This document shows positions 26,413 to 34,300 of a stretch of 64,000 nt of DNA, piece by piece. The position numbers were made by a program, and so were the translations under genes. The DNA is from Williamsia sp. CHRR-6. GTDB taxonomy: Bacteria > Actinomycetota > Actinomycetes > Mycobacteriales > Mycobacteriaceae. The stretch's first letter is position 1; each line of letters starts with the position of its first letter. The notes below the pieces were generated by a model. The model saw only the letters and a list, made by a program, of their open reading frames with translations, had not been told where the DNA came from and searched no databases. The stretch is taken from NCBI RefSeq assembly GCF_018474015.1, contig NZ_JAHCSG010000004.1:248001-312000 (forward strand), in the 5' to 3' direction.

Positions 26413-27135
26413 GTGCTCACCGCCCTCCTGCTCAGCTTCGGCGTCATCTTCGTCGCCGAACTGGGCGACAAGTCGCAGCTGATGGCGATGACCTACGCCA
26501 TCCGCTACCGCTGGTGGGTGGTGTTGCTGGGCATCACGGTGGCCACCACGGCCGTGCACGCGGTCTCGGTGCTGCTGGGTCATCACCTCGGCCTGTCCAT
26601 CCCCACCGACCTGATCTCGATCGTCGGCGGCGTGGCGATGGTGGTCTTCGGACTGTGGACCATCCGCGGCGACGAGCTGGACGAGAGCGAATCAGCCGCC
26701 GCCGGCCGGGTGGGTGCCTCGGTGCTGCTGGCCGTGATGTCGTCGTTCTTCCTGGCCGAGCTGGGCGACAAGACCATGCTCGCCACCATCACCCTGTCCA
26801 CCGACCACGATGCGGTCGGCGTGTGGATCGGCTCGACCGTGGGCATGGTGGCCGCCGATGCACTGGCCATCGGGGTGGGCGCAGTGCTGGGTCGCCGACT
26901 GCCCGAGCGGATCATCTCCCTGGGTGCGGCGGTGCTGTTCTTCGGCTTCGGCGCCTGGTTGATCGCCGAGGGCATCCTGGCCGCGAACAGCGCAATGGTC
27001 ACGGTGATCGCGCTGAGCGCCACGGCCGTCGTGGGCGCCGTCGGGACCACCTACGTGGTCGCGGTGCGTCGCGCTCGTGCGGCTCGCTCACCGGCGTTCG
27101 GTCACGCCGACGAGGTGGTCACCGATAGGCGGTGA
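26413..27135 (+). CDS. GDT1/TMEM165-family (UPF0016) cation transporter (Rv3848-like)
   Basis: About 240 residues, six to seven helices in two halves. Each half carries the family's ExGDK/T motif: VAELGDKSQLMAM and LAELGDKTMLATI. Members exchange Mn2+ or Ca2+ across membranes, which would suit a location near sodA if that enzyme uses Mn. The start is either GTG 26413 or GTG 26395; neither has a clear ribosome site. The 3' end overlaps the convergent EspR-like gene by 17 bp. Position after sodA matches Rv3846-Rv3848. Confidence 0.85.
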   Translation: MLTALLLSFGVIFVAELGDKSQLMAMTYAIRYRWWVVLLGITVATTAVHAVSVLLGHHLGLSIPTDLISIVGGVAMVVFGLWTIRGDELDESESAAAGRVGASVLLAVMSSFFLAELGDKTMLATITLSTDHDAVGVWIGSTVGMVAADALAIGVGAVLGRRLPERIISLGAAVLFFGFGAWLIAEGILAANSAMVTVIALSATAVVGAVGTTYVVAVRRARAARSPAFGHADEVVTDRR

Positions 27136-27706
27136 CTGCGCGCAGACCACCCGGACGGGAACGGTCAGCCGCGGCGGCGGTGTCGGTGCTCGCCGGGTCG
27201 GTGGCTGCGGGTGGGTCGACCAACGCGGTGCCGGTGGGCAGGTCCGGGGGATCCTCGGGGAGTCCCTGCTGCACGCGCAGCACCCGGATCAACTCGTTGA
27301 CGATGAACACCGCATCGCTCGACAACCCCGCCAGCCGGAACGCAGTCAGCTGCACGCTGGTGTCGGCCTGCAACCGCATGCGGTCGATCTCGTCCCGAGT
27401 GCGTTGTGCGGCACGATCTTCCAAGAAGTAGTGGACATCCACCCCGAAGGCGGCCGCGATTCCCTCGACGGTCCGGAACGACGGAGATTTCGCCTTGCCC
27501 GAACGCAATTGGCTCAGATACGACTCGCCGAGGCGAAACCCGCGCTCGGTGGAACGCGCCGCGATGGCCTTGGCACTGTAGGCGCGGCCGTTGGGTCCGG
27601 GCACCGTCCGAAACAACTCCTCGAGCCGACGCGCGAACAACCCCGGATCGTCGTCGACCACGCCACCGGTGCGACCGAATGCGGTCGCGTCTCTGTTTCC
27701 GGACAT
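27119..27706 (-). CDS. EspR-like helix-turn-helix nucleoid-associated regulator
   Basis: About 195 residues. After a ~20-residue lead, the EspR-type DNA-binding domain reads DPGLFARRLEELFRTV, AYSAKAIAARSTERGFRLGESYLSQLRSGKAK (HTH; SYLSQLRSG is the recognition part) and VEGIAAAFGVDVHYFLED, then a dimerisation part (TSVQLTAFRLAGLSSDAVFIVNELI). It adds a Pro/Asp/Ala-rich tail of ~40 residues ending in basic RPGGLRAVTAYR, absent from the ~132-residue EspR. EspR binds DNA widely and activates ESX-1 genes in M. tuberculosis. ATG 27706 has GGGGGCGG upstream; GTG 27745 is an alternative. Synteny with Rv3849 is good. Confidence 0.85.
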   Translation of the reverse strand: MSGNRDATAFGRTGGVVDDDPGLFARRLEELFRTVPGPNGRAYSAKAIAARSTERGFRLGESYLSQLRSGKAKSPSFRTVEGIAAAFGVDVHYFLEDRAAQRTRDEIDRMRLQADTSVQLTAFRLAGLSSDAVFIVNELIRVLRVQQGLPEDPPDLPTGTALVDPPAATDPASTDTAAAADRSRPGGLRAVTAYR

Positions 27707-27920
27707 CTGCTGTGCCGCCCCCACTGTGTAACCGTGTGCAGACACAGGTGCGTCGGCCTAGACCGTGAGCCCCCGTGCTCTCCGCGACCGCGAGTTTCCC
27801 CCCCGGGTCATCGGTGCAATGTGTGCATCAGGGTATACGAACAGCGCACCAGGCGGAACACCACGCGCACGCATGCGTACCAGTTGACCGGTGAGAGGAG
27901 CCGGTCTCTGGAACCTACCC

Positions 27921-29567
27921 CTAGACATCGTCGACGTGGGGCACATCGGTCACAGCCGAACTCGACATCCACTCGCGCAGAACCTTGGTGGCCCACACAT
28001 CGTCCTCGTTGTAGCGGAGCAACCGATCGCGTTGAGTGGCATCGATCATCGTGCCGTCCAGACCCACCGCGAGCCGATACCAGTCCATCGAGGCCTCGCC
28101 GCCGGCTTCGGAGTCGCGCCAGTCGAAGCCGGCCACCGGGGCAATCTTCTTGAGGCCCTTGCCTTTCGGACAGATGAACGCATCACCCACCGCCTCGTAG
28201 ACATCCACCCACTCCGGTGAGTCGATGAATGCCTGCACCTCGGATTCGGTGGGGACACCGGCGATTCCGTGAAACCGGCGGGCCGATCCGAGGAGCCACC
28301 GATTCTCGGCCTGCTGTGAATAGCAGTAGGCGGCGAACGTGCGGCCGGCCGCGTGGGCCGCCGCGCGTTCCGCACTCAGCCAGGCCCAGAACTGTGCGAA
28401 CGAGCGCGCCTCGTCGACGGTGGGCAGCGGATCCCAGGTGACGAACGGGCGGTAGCGCACCGGGCGAGTCGGATCGGTGGTGTCGGTGAGCAGCGTGCCC
28501 CACAGGTAGGCGCCGTCCTCACCGAAGCTCTCCATGTCGACATCGACCTCGATGTCGGCGCGGGTGATCTCGGGCGCCACCACGCGCCGGACCAGCGGTA
28601 CATCGCGCAGCCATGCCCGCGCCAGCACCACCGCATCGGCGAACACCCCGTCGCTCCATTCGTCCGGTGGCGGCCCGGTGTGGGCGGCCAAGGCGTCGAC
28701 GGTGTCCAGTCCGGCCAGCCGAGCCCCGGTCACCTGCCCGCCACCGAGCACCAGGCTGACGTCACGGGCGGCCACCAATTGCCGTTCGCACACCGGCCAC
28801 CAGGCGCATGATCGGCATTCGCCCACCCGGCTCGGCCGGGTGGGCACCTGTCCGGCCGCGATGGCGCCGCGCCGGGCGAAGGTCTCGTCGTAGCTGTCGG
28901 CGCAGGCGACGAGATCGTGGACGACCACACAGTCGGCGTCGAGCCCGATCACCCCACCCAGCCCGCACGCCGAGCCGTGGCCTGCGACGGCCAGCAGCCG
29001 CTGCAGATGTCCCAGTCGCAGCAGATCCCGCCGGTGGTTGCGCAGCGCGCGGGTGGTGTCTCGGGCCGGCGCCCACGTGTGTAGTGGACTGCTGAGCACG
29101 AAGCGCTGCTCGGCGACGGGACGTTCGGCGTTGCCGGCAGCGGCCGGTTCGCTGACACGGTGGTTGACCACGATCACCGGCACATAGCCGTCGTCGACGC
29201 GGATCAACAGCTCGCTGCCACCCCGCCGTCCGGCGACCCGGTCGGCGGGGAGCATGGCGTTCCAGATGCGCGCCGCACCCGCTTCGAGGGCGTGCACGGT
29301 GGCGTCCACCCGCGCCTGGGTGGTGGCGGCCTCGATGCGCACGTGACCGTCTGCGGTGGTGGTCACCAGCTCACGCACCCGCTCCCGGTGCGCGGCGGCC
29401 GCCTCCTTACGCCGAACCACCGACGGGTCTTCGCCGTCGCGGGCAACAGCGCCGGGTGCGATGGCCGCGGCGCCATGATCGAGGGCCACTCGGTGTTCAC
29501 ACCCGGCCAGTTCGCGGGCGCTCAGCAGTACCGGTGCATAGGCCCGGATCACCACCTCGTCGCTCAC
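27921..29567 (-). CDS. TM0106-family RecB-like putative nuclease
   Basis: 548 residues. The N-terminal half is RecB-nuclease-like (SARELAGCEHRVALDH, DADCVVVHDLV) and ends in a Cys cluster (GECRSCAWWPVCERQ) that may hold an Fe-S centre. The C-terminal half is an RNase-H-like/DEDD exonuclease module with VDVDMESFGEDGAYLWG and the closing MIDATQRDRLLRYNEDDVWATK. Such fusions are predicted DNA-processing nucleases; the biological role is unknown. It is divergent from the Lys-rich gene pair. There is no equivalent at this place in M. tuberculosis as I recall it. Confidence 0.8.
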   Translation of the reverse strand: MSDEVVIRAYAPVLLSARELAGCEHRVALDHGAAAIAPGAVARDGEDPSVVRRKEAAAAHRERVRELVTTTADGHVRIEAATTQARVDATVHALEAGAARIWNAMLPADRVAGRRGGSELLIRVDDGYVPVIVVNHRVSEPAAAGNAERPVAEQRFVLSSPLHTWAPARDTTRALRNHRRDLLRLGHLQRLLAVAGHGSACGLGGVIGLDADCVVVHDLVACADSYDETFARRGAIAAGQVPTRPSRVGECRSCAWWPVCERQLVAARDVSLVLGGGQVTGARLAGLDTVDALAAHTGPPPDEWSDGVFADAVVLARAWLRDVPLVRRVVAPEITRADIEVDVDMESFGEDGAYLWGTLLTDTTDPTRPVRYRPFVTWDPLPTVDEARSFAQFWAWLSAERAAAHAAGRTFAAYCYSQQAENRWLLGSARRFHGIAGVPTESEVQAFIDSPEWVDVYEAVGDAFICPKGKGLKKIAPVAGFDWRDSEAGGEASMDWYRLAVGLDGTMIDATQRDRLLRYNEDDVWATKVLREWMSSSAVTDVPHVDDV

Positions 29568-29658
29568 GCCCGCTCCCTACGTCGATCACTCGTTGTGCCA
29601 TGCTGGTTCTGCTAGTTCTTCTACCGTAATCACCAGACATTTCGTCGGCGGCGGCGAA

Positions 29659-29676
29659 GTCGAGAACACTCTCGAC
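29659..29676 (+). other. Hairpin in the leader of the DUF6474-type gene
   Basis: GTCGAGA ACAC TCTCGAC is a perfect 7-bp stem with a 4-base loop, about 34 bases before the ATG at 29710, between divergent starts. It could be an operator or a leader hairpin. Confidence 0.35.
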
Positions 29677-29709
29677 CTCACCGTCCCCAACCCCGGGAGG
29701 ATCTGCCCT

Positions 29710-30426
29710 ATGGGTCTGTTCACCTCGAGCCGCACCAGCCGCTCACAGAGGAAGGCGCAGGCCAAGGCCATCAAGGCCCGGGAGAAGTTGTCTGCGCGGC
29801 TCAGCGCGCGGGTGTTGCGCAAGGACCTGCGGGCGCGGCTGCGGCAGGAGCGCACGCTGGCGAAGAAGGCGCGGCGATCCGAGCAGAAGGCGGCCCTGCT
29901 GGCCGCGAAGACGGCCAAGGAGACCAACCGGGTTGCGTTGAAGGTCGCCAAGGCCGAGGTGGCCAAGGCCAAGGCGCAGGCCGAGGCGGCCGCCGCGGGC
30001 ACCAGCATCACCCCCAAAAAAGTGAAGCGGTTCCTGTCGCTGGCGCGGCTGGCGGCACCGGTGGTGGTCCCGCTGGCCTACCGGGCGTCGACGGTGATCC
30101 GCGAACAGCTCACCGAGTACCGGGCCAACAAGATGGGCGTGCCGCTGGCGGAGCTGAACAAGTTCAGCGGGCACGGTGCGGCCCTGTCGGCGCGGATCGC
30201 CGGGGCGCGACGCTCGCTGCAGACGTTGGCCGCCACCCGTGACAACACCGCCGAAACCAAGCGGTTCGTCGCGACGATGAACGAACGCCTGACCGATCTG
30301 GCCGCTGCCGTCTCGGCCGCCGAGCACATGCCGGCCGCACGTCGACGGGCCGCCCACCAGGCCATCTCGCGCGAACTGGCCGGGATCGACGCCGATCTGC
30401 TTGCCCGCCTGGGTGTTCGGCCCTGA
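29710..30426 (+). CDS. DUF6474-type Lys/Ala-rich coiled-coil protein
   Basis: 238 residues. The first ~100 are a highly charged helix (Arg/Lys/Ala/Glu: KAREKLSARLSARVLRKDLR, AKAEVAKAKAQAEAAAAG). A hydrophobic segment follows (FLSLARLAAPVVVPLAYRAS) and then a helical tail. It resembles the DUF6474 proteins of this order. The ATG at 29710 has GGGAGGA upstream. It is followed 37 bp later by the H-NS-like gene, and the two are probably cotranscribed, so a role at the nucleoid or inner membrane is plausible but unproven. Confidence 0.7.
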   Translation: MGLFTSSRTSRSQRKAQAKAIKAREKLSARLSARVLRKDLRARLRQERTLAKKARRSEQKAALLAAKTAKETNRVALKVAKAEVAKAKAQAEAAAAGTSITPKKVKRFLSLARLAAPVVVPLAYRASTVIREQLTEYRANKMGVPLAELNKFSGHGAALSARIAGARRSLQTLAATRDNTAETKRFVATMNERLTDLAAAVSAAEHMPAARRRAAHQAISRELAGIDADLLARLGVRP

Positions 30427-30463
30427 TGATCTGAGCCCCACCGAAGGACAGGAGTCGTCGCAG

Positions 30464-30979
30464 ATGACCGGCCCCCAGACGCCATCCGACCCGGAACAGC
30501 CGGGCCTGTTTCCGGAGCTGCCCACGGCCGCATCCGATCCGGCGGCTCAGCCGCCGGCGTCGGTCGCCAAGAAGGCTCCCGCCAAGAAAGCACCGGCCAA
30601 GAAAACGCCGGCGAGAAGAGCTCCGACGAAAAAGGTCGCCGCCCAGAAGGTTCCGGCCAAGAAGGTTCCGGCCAAGAAAGCATCGCCCGCGAAGGTCGCG
30701 GCCACTCGTGGTCCGGCCAAGAAGGCCCCGCCGACCAAGGCCACCGCGAAGCCCAAGCCTGCCGCAGTCACACCGCCAGCGCCCACGCCGCCTGAACCGG
30801 TTGCGCCGCAGCCGCAGTCACCGAAGTTCACGCCGATTCGACGCGCCACGACGGTGGCCCAGCCCGACCCGATCAACCCGGTACCGATCGCCCTCGGCCT
30901 CGGCGCGATCGGCGTGGTGTTACTGGCTGCGCGCCGCCGCTCTCGCAGACGCGCCGCCCGCCGCCGCACGGAATCCTGA
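30464..30979 (+). CDS. H-NS-like, PAKK-repeat protein with C-terminal membrane helix (Rv3852-like)
   Basis: About 171 residues. An acidic start (PQTPSDPEQPGLFPELP) leads to a long array of (A/V)PAKK-type repeats (APAKKAPAKKTPARRAPTKK, VPAKKVPAKKASPAK), a Pro-rich spacer, then one membrane helix (PIALGLGAIGVVLLA) and an Arg-rich end (RRRSRRRAARRRTES). This is the layout of mycobacterial Rv3852 (Hns): a DNA-compacting, H1-like tail held at the membrane. The ATG at 30464 has AGGAG upstream. Synteny between espR and rraA supports it. Confidence 0.82.
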   Translation: MTGPQTPSDPEQPGLFPELPTAASDPAAQPPASVAKKAPAKKAPAKKTPARRAPTKKVAAQKVPAKKVPAKKASPAKVAATRGPAKKAPPTKATAKPKPAAVTPPAPTPPEPVAPQPQSPKFTPIRRATTVAQPDPINPVPIALGLGAIGVVLLAARRRSRRRAARRRTES

Positions 30980-31018
30980 CCGCAACAGGGTCGTTCGCGT
31001 CCGACCGGGTGCGGTCGG

Positions 31019-31777
31019 TCAGTGTGAGGTGACGTGCCACACGGCGAGTGCCGCCAGCGCGCCCGCCCCGTTGAGCGCCCAGTGCAGTCCGATCGGGGCC
31101 AGGATGCTGCGGCTGCGGTGGCGCAACCAGATGAAGGCGAATCCTGCGACGGTGGTTGCGGCCACCGCACCCAGCACTCCGAGGATCTGCCCGACGCTGC
31201 CGCTCCCCACGGCACCCGAGAAGCCCTTGTTTCCCGCCGTCAGGCTCAGCGACGAGGCAATGTGCCACAGCCCGAACAAGATCGACCCGATGACGGCAGC
31301 CGACTTGAGTCCGAAACGGCGAGAGAGGGTTCCGTGCAGGACGCCACGGAACAAGATCTCTTCGGGTATCACCGTCTGCAGGGGGATGATCACGAGCACC
31401 GCGAGCAGCGTGGCGCCGACGTTGACGCCGTAACGCTCGTTGAGGAACGCCGGCTGCAGGGCGGGGATCAGAGCGACTGCGGCTACTGCGGCGACGGTTA
31501 CGCCCGCCACCACGCCTCCCCAACGCGCGCCGCGTCGCAACTCGCGCAAACCCAGTTCGTGCCAACGCATTCCGCGAAGCCTCGCGTAGGCGAGCAGGGC
31601 GAGGGCGCCGACCGGCACCGCCACCAGCTGCATGGTGTCCGACGAGAAGTGCGCGGTCACGTTGACCGCGGCCAGAGCGCCAACCACGGCGGCCACGTCC
31701 ACCAGGAGCCAACGAGAAGGGGTGCCCACGGGACTCGGCAGCGCCGACGGTGGGGATGTAAGGGTCACCTCACCCAA
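31019..31777 (-). CDS. CPBP-family intramembrane metalloprotease
   Basis: 252 residues, about seven helices. Motif residues: IPEEILFRGVLHGTL (EExxxR), FGLWHIASSLS (His) and GLHWALNGAG (His plus Asn), all of the Abi/CPBP type. It is the second such protease in the window but not close to the first in sequence. Neighbours give no hint of a substrate. It lies 27 bp upstream (in its own direction, downstream) of the H-NS-like gene's convergent end. Confidence 0.82.
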   Translation of the reverse strand: MGEVTLTSPPSALPSPVGTPSRWLLVDVAAVVGALAAVNVTAHFSSDTMQLVAVPVGALALLAYARLRGMRWHELGLRELRRGARWGGVVAGVTVAAVAAVALIPALQPAFLNERYGVNVGATLLAVLVIIPLQTVIPEEILFRGVLHGTLSRRFGLKSAAVIGSILFGLWHIASSLSLTAGNKGFSGAVGSGSVGQILGVLGAVAATTVAGFAFIWLRHRSRSILAPIGLHWALNGAGALAALAVWHVTSH

Positions 31778-31804
31778 AGTAGCAAACAGCGCGGAACTGC
31801 GCGG

Positions 31805-33358
31805 TCAGCGACCGGGCAACAGTCCGGTGGCGCGCATGGCCAGCGGCACCAGCTTCAGGAACAGTTTGCGCGGCACGCCTCTGATCCCGTCGATGCCGAT
31901 GAATCGCTGGGTGGCGATGGTCTGCGACTCGCAGTACTTCACCAGGCCCTCGGGACCGTGCCGCCGGCCGACGCCAGAGATGCCCATGCCGCCCATGGGC
32001 GCCGCGGTGGATCCCCAGGCGGCCGCGTACCCCTCGTTGATGTTGACCGTGCCCACCCGCAGTTGCGCGCCGATCTCCCGAGCCTCCTGAGCGTCACCGG
32101 CGAAGACACTGGCGTTGAGGCCGTAGTCGGTGTCGTTGGCCAGCTTGATCGCCTCGTCCACCGAGTCGACCTCGTACACCGACACCAGCGGGCCGAAGGT
32201 CTCCGACGCGAAGCACTCCATGTGCTCGTTCACCCCGGACAACACGGTGGGCGCATAGAAGAACGGGCCCAACTCCGGCAGCTTCTTGCCGCCGGCCAGC
32301 ACGGTCGCACCCTTGGCCACCGCGTCGGTGACGTGTGCGTCGACCGCGTCGACCTGCGCCTTGGAGGCAAGCGATCCCATGTCGGCGTCGAAACCGTAGT
32401 CCGGGCCCACCTTCATGGAGTTGACCTTGGCGGCGAACTTCCGGGTGAACTCGTCGGCCACCGGCTTTTCCACGTACAACCGCTCGATGGCGATGCACAG
32501 CTGGCCCGAGTTGGAGTAGCACGCGCGGGCGGCACCCTCGACCGCGCGGTCGATGTCGGCACCCTTGGTCACGATCATGGGGTTCTTGCCACCGAGCTCG
32601 GCGGAGAATCCGATCAGACGACGACCGGCCTGTTCGGCCAGCGTGGCTCCGGTCTGCGAGGAGCCGGTGAACATCAGGTAGTCGGCCGTGGCGACCAGCG
32701 CCTGCCCGACCACCCCGCCGGGCCCGGGCACCACGGCGAACAGCTCGGGGGCCAGCCCGGCCTCGTAGAGCAACTCGGCCACGGCCAGCGCGCAGTACGG
32801 GGTCTGTGAGTCGGGCTTGATGACCACGGCGTTGCCGGCCATCAGCGCTGCCACCGCGTCGGACGCGGCCAGGGTCACCGGGTAGTTCCAGGGCGAGATG
32901 ACGCCGACGACACCCTTGGGCTGATAACGCACGCGCACGTCGGTGGCCACCGGGATCATGCCCTTGACCTTGCGTGCGGCCAGCGTCTTGGGGCCCACCT
33001 TGGCGTAGTGCCGCGCAGTCAGCGCGACGTCGACCACTTCTTCTTGCGCGTAGGCGCGGGCCTTGCCGGTCTCGGCCTGGGCGATGTCCATCAGCTCGTC
33101 GAGGTGGTCGAAGACCAACGCCGCGAAACGCTCCAGCAGTTTCGCCCGCTCTTTGGGAGGGGTTGCCGCCCAACGGGTCTGGGCTGCGCGCGCCCGCTGC
33201 ACGGCCAGGGTCAGATCGTCGGCGGTGCCGACGGGGATGGTGGCCATCTCGGTGCCGCTGAAGGCTTCCAGGATCGACCGGGTGGGACGGGCGTCGTACC
33301 CGTCGATCGCGACGAGCCGAACTAGACGATCAAACGTCGCGGTATCCGGTTTCCCCAT
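31805..33358 (-). CDS. NAD(P)-dependent aldehyde dehydrogenase, succinate-semialdehyde type (GabD2-like)
   Basis: 517 residues of the aldehyde dehydrogenase fold: VISPWNYPVTLAASDAVAAL, FTGSSQTGATLAEQAGRRL (Rossmann), the catalytic Glu in GFSAELGGKNPMIV and Cys in CYSNSGQLCIAIERLYV. It resembles the succinic-semialdehyde dehydrogenase GabD2 of mycobacteria, which oxidises succinic semialdehyde to succinate. ATG 33358 follows GGAGGAGG. Two palindromic sites lie in its leader (33381-33420), so expression is probably under a repressor. Substrate is by resemblance only. Confidence 0.88.
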   Translation of the reverse strand: MGKPDTATFDRLVRLVAIDGYDARPTRSILEAFSGTEMATIPVGTADDLTLAVQRARAAQTRWAATPPKERAKLLERFAALVFDHLDELMDIAQAETGKARAYAQEEVVDVALTARHYAKVGPKTLAARKVKGMIPVATDVRVRYQPKGVVGVISPWNYPVTLAASDAVAALMAGNAVVIKPDSQTPYCALAVAELLYEAGLAPELFAVVPGPGGVVGQALVATADYLMFTGSSQTGATLAEQAGRRLIGFSAELGGKNPMIVTKGADIDRAVEGAARACYSNSGQLCIAIERLYVEKPVADEFTRKFAAKVNSMKVGPDYGFDADMGSLASKAQVDAVDAHVTDAVAKGATVLAGGKKLPELGPFFYAPTVLSGVNEHMECFASETFGPLVSVYEVDSVDEAIKLANDTDYGLNASVFAGDAQEAREIGAQLRVGTVNINEGYAAAWGSTAAPMGGMGISGVGRRHGPEGLVKYCESQTIATQRFIGIDGIRGVPRKLFLKLVPLAMRATGLLPGR

Positions 33359-33380
33359 GGCGGGCCTCCTCCAGGCTCTC

Positions 33381-33420
33381 GTGTCGACGTCGACACGGCA
33401 GGCGGCGTGTCGATCTGACA
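33381..33420 (-). promoter_or_regulatory. Paired palindromic operator-like sites upstream of the aldehyde dehydrogenase
   Basis: GTGTCGACGTCGACAC (33381-33396) is a perfect 16-bp palindrome. Nine bases further is GTGTCGATCTGACAC (33406-33420), with the same GTGTC/GACAC arms. A possible -10 (TACACT on the minus strand, 33434-33439) would put both sites just after the transcript start. Spacing of the centres is about 25 bp, between two and three helical turns. The look is that of a dimeric repressor such as a TetR type; its gene is not evident in the window. Confidence 0.6.
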
Positions 33421-33458
33421 CGGCATTGTCTCAAGTGTAGGGGACGGGTGTCGCCCCA

Positions 33459-33944
33459 TCAGCTGGGCGAGACGACCACGATTCCGTCGTCGTCGCTGTA
33501 CACGATGTCGCCCACGCGGAAGGTCACCCCACCGAACGCCACATCGACATCGGCCTCGCCGGCGCCGGTCTTGGTGGACTTGCGCGGGTTGGTGCCCAAC
33601 GCCTTCACCCCGATGTCCATCCCTGCCATCGTCGCGGCGTCCCGGATAGCCCCGTGAGCCACGATGCCGGCCCAGCCGTTGGAGCGGGCGAGCTCGGCGA
33701 TCAGGTCGCCCACCAGCGCGGTGTGCAGCGACCCGGCACCGTCGATCACCAACACCTGTCCCGCACCCGGGGTCCCGAGCACCGACTTGAGCAGCGCGTT
33801 GTCCTCGAAACAGCGCACCGTGCGCACCCGACCCACGAACTCGCGCCGGGCCCCGAACTGGCGGAACTGGGTGTCACAGCTACGGACGTCGGCACCGATC
33901 TGGTCGACCAGGTCGGCGGTGGGGGTGAAGGTGAGATCGCTCAT
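33459..33944 (-). CDS. rraA: RraA-family protein (ribonuclease E activity regulator / MenG-like)
   Basis: 161 residues, the RraA fold: [75 protein letters not shown] and [19 protein letters not shown]. In E. coli RraA restrains RNase E; related proteins are aldolases, so the mycobacterial name MenG is misleading. Position after the H-NS-like gene matches Rv3853. It is 29 bp from the S4-domain gene in the same direction. Confidence 0.92.
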   Translation of the reverse strand: MSDLTFTPTADLVDQIGADVRSCDTQFRQFGARREFVGRVRTVRCFEDNALLKSVLGTPGAGQVLVIDGAGSLHTALVGDLIAELARSNGWAGIVAHGAIRDAATMAGMDIGVKALGTNPRKSTKTGAGEADVDVAFGGVTFRVGDIVYSDDDGIVVVSPS

Positions 33945-33973
33945 GGGTGCTCAGCTTAGGACGCGCGCGCTGC

Positions 33974-34195
33974 TCAGCCGCGCTCCACTCGGGCTCGCAT
34001 GCCGCCGACGCTCACCACGTCGCCCACCACCAACTGGCGACCACGGCGGGTCTCCACCTCGTCGTTGACCGTCACCTCGCCGTCGGCGATCACCAGCTTG
34101 GCCTCGGCTCCGGTGTCGATCAGGTTGGCCAGCTTGAGGAACTGGCCCAATCGGATCGAGTCGTCCCGGATCGGCACGCCGTGCGCGTCAGACAT
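33974..34195 (-). CDS. Small S4-domain RNA-binding protein
   Basis: 73 residues, nearly all one S4 domain: DSIRLGQFLKLANLIDTGAEAK, then ADGEVTVNDEVETRRGRQL and VVGDVVSVGG. It resembles YbcJ-like small RNA-binding proteins, with a likely link to ribosomes or tRNA. It is divergent from lysX, 105 bp apart. Confidence 0.88.
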   Translation of the reverse strand: MSDAHGVPIRDDSIRLGQFLKLANLIDTGAEAKLVIADGEVTVNDEVETRRGRQLVVGDVVSVGGMRARVERG

Positions 34196-34300
34196 GTGGG
34201 CTCCTCACAGTTCGGTCTCGGCCACGGTGCATCATCGCGTGGACGGGGCCGGGATATCTAATGTCGACGCAACGACTCTGCGGGGAAGGCGGGCACCGAC

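Noticed and set aside
31034-32809. A 591-codon open frame on the plus strand
   Set aside because: Antisense to the CPBP protease and aldehyde dehydrogenase; composition is that of a reversed coding strand.
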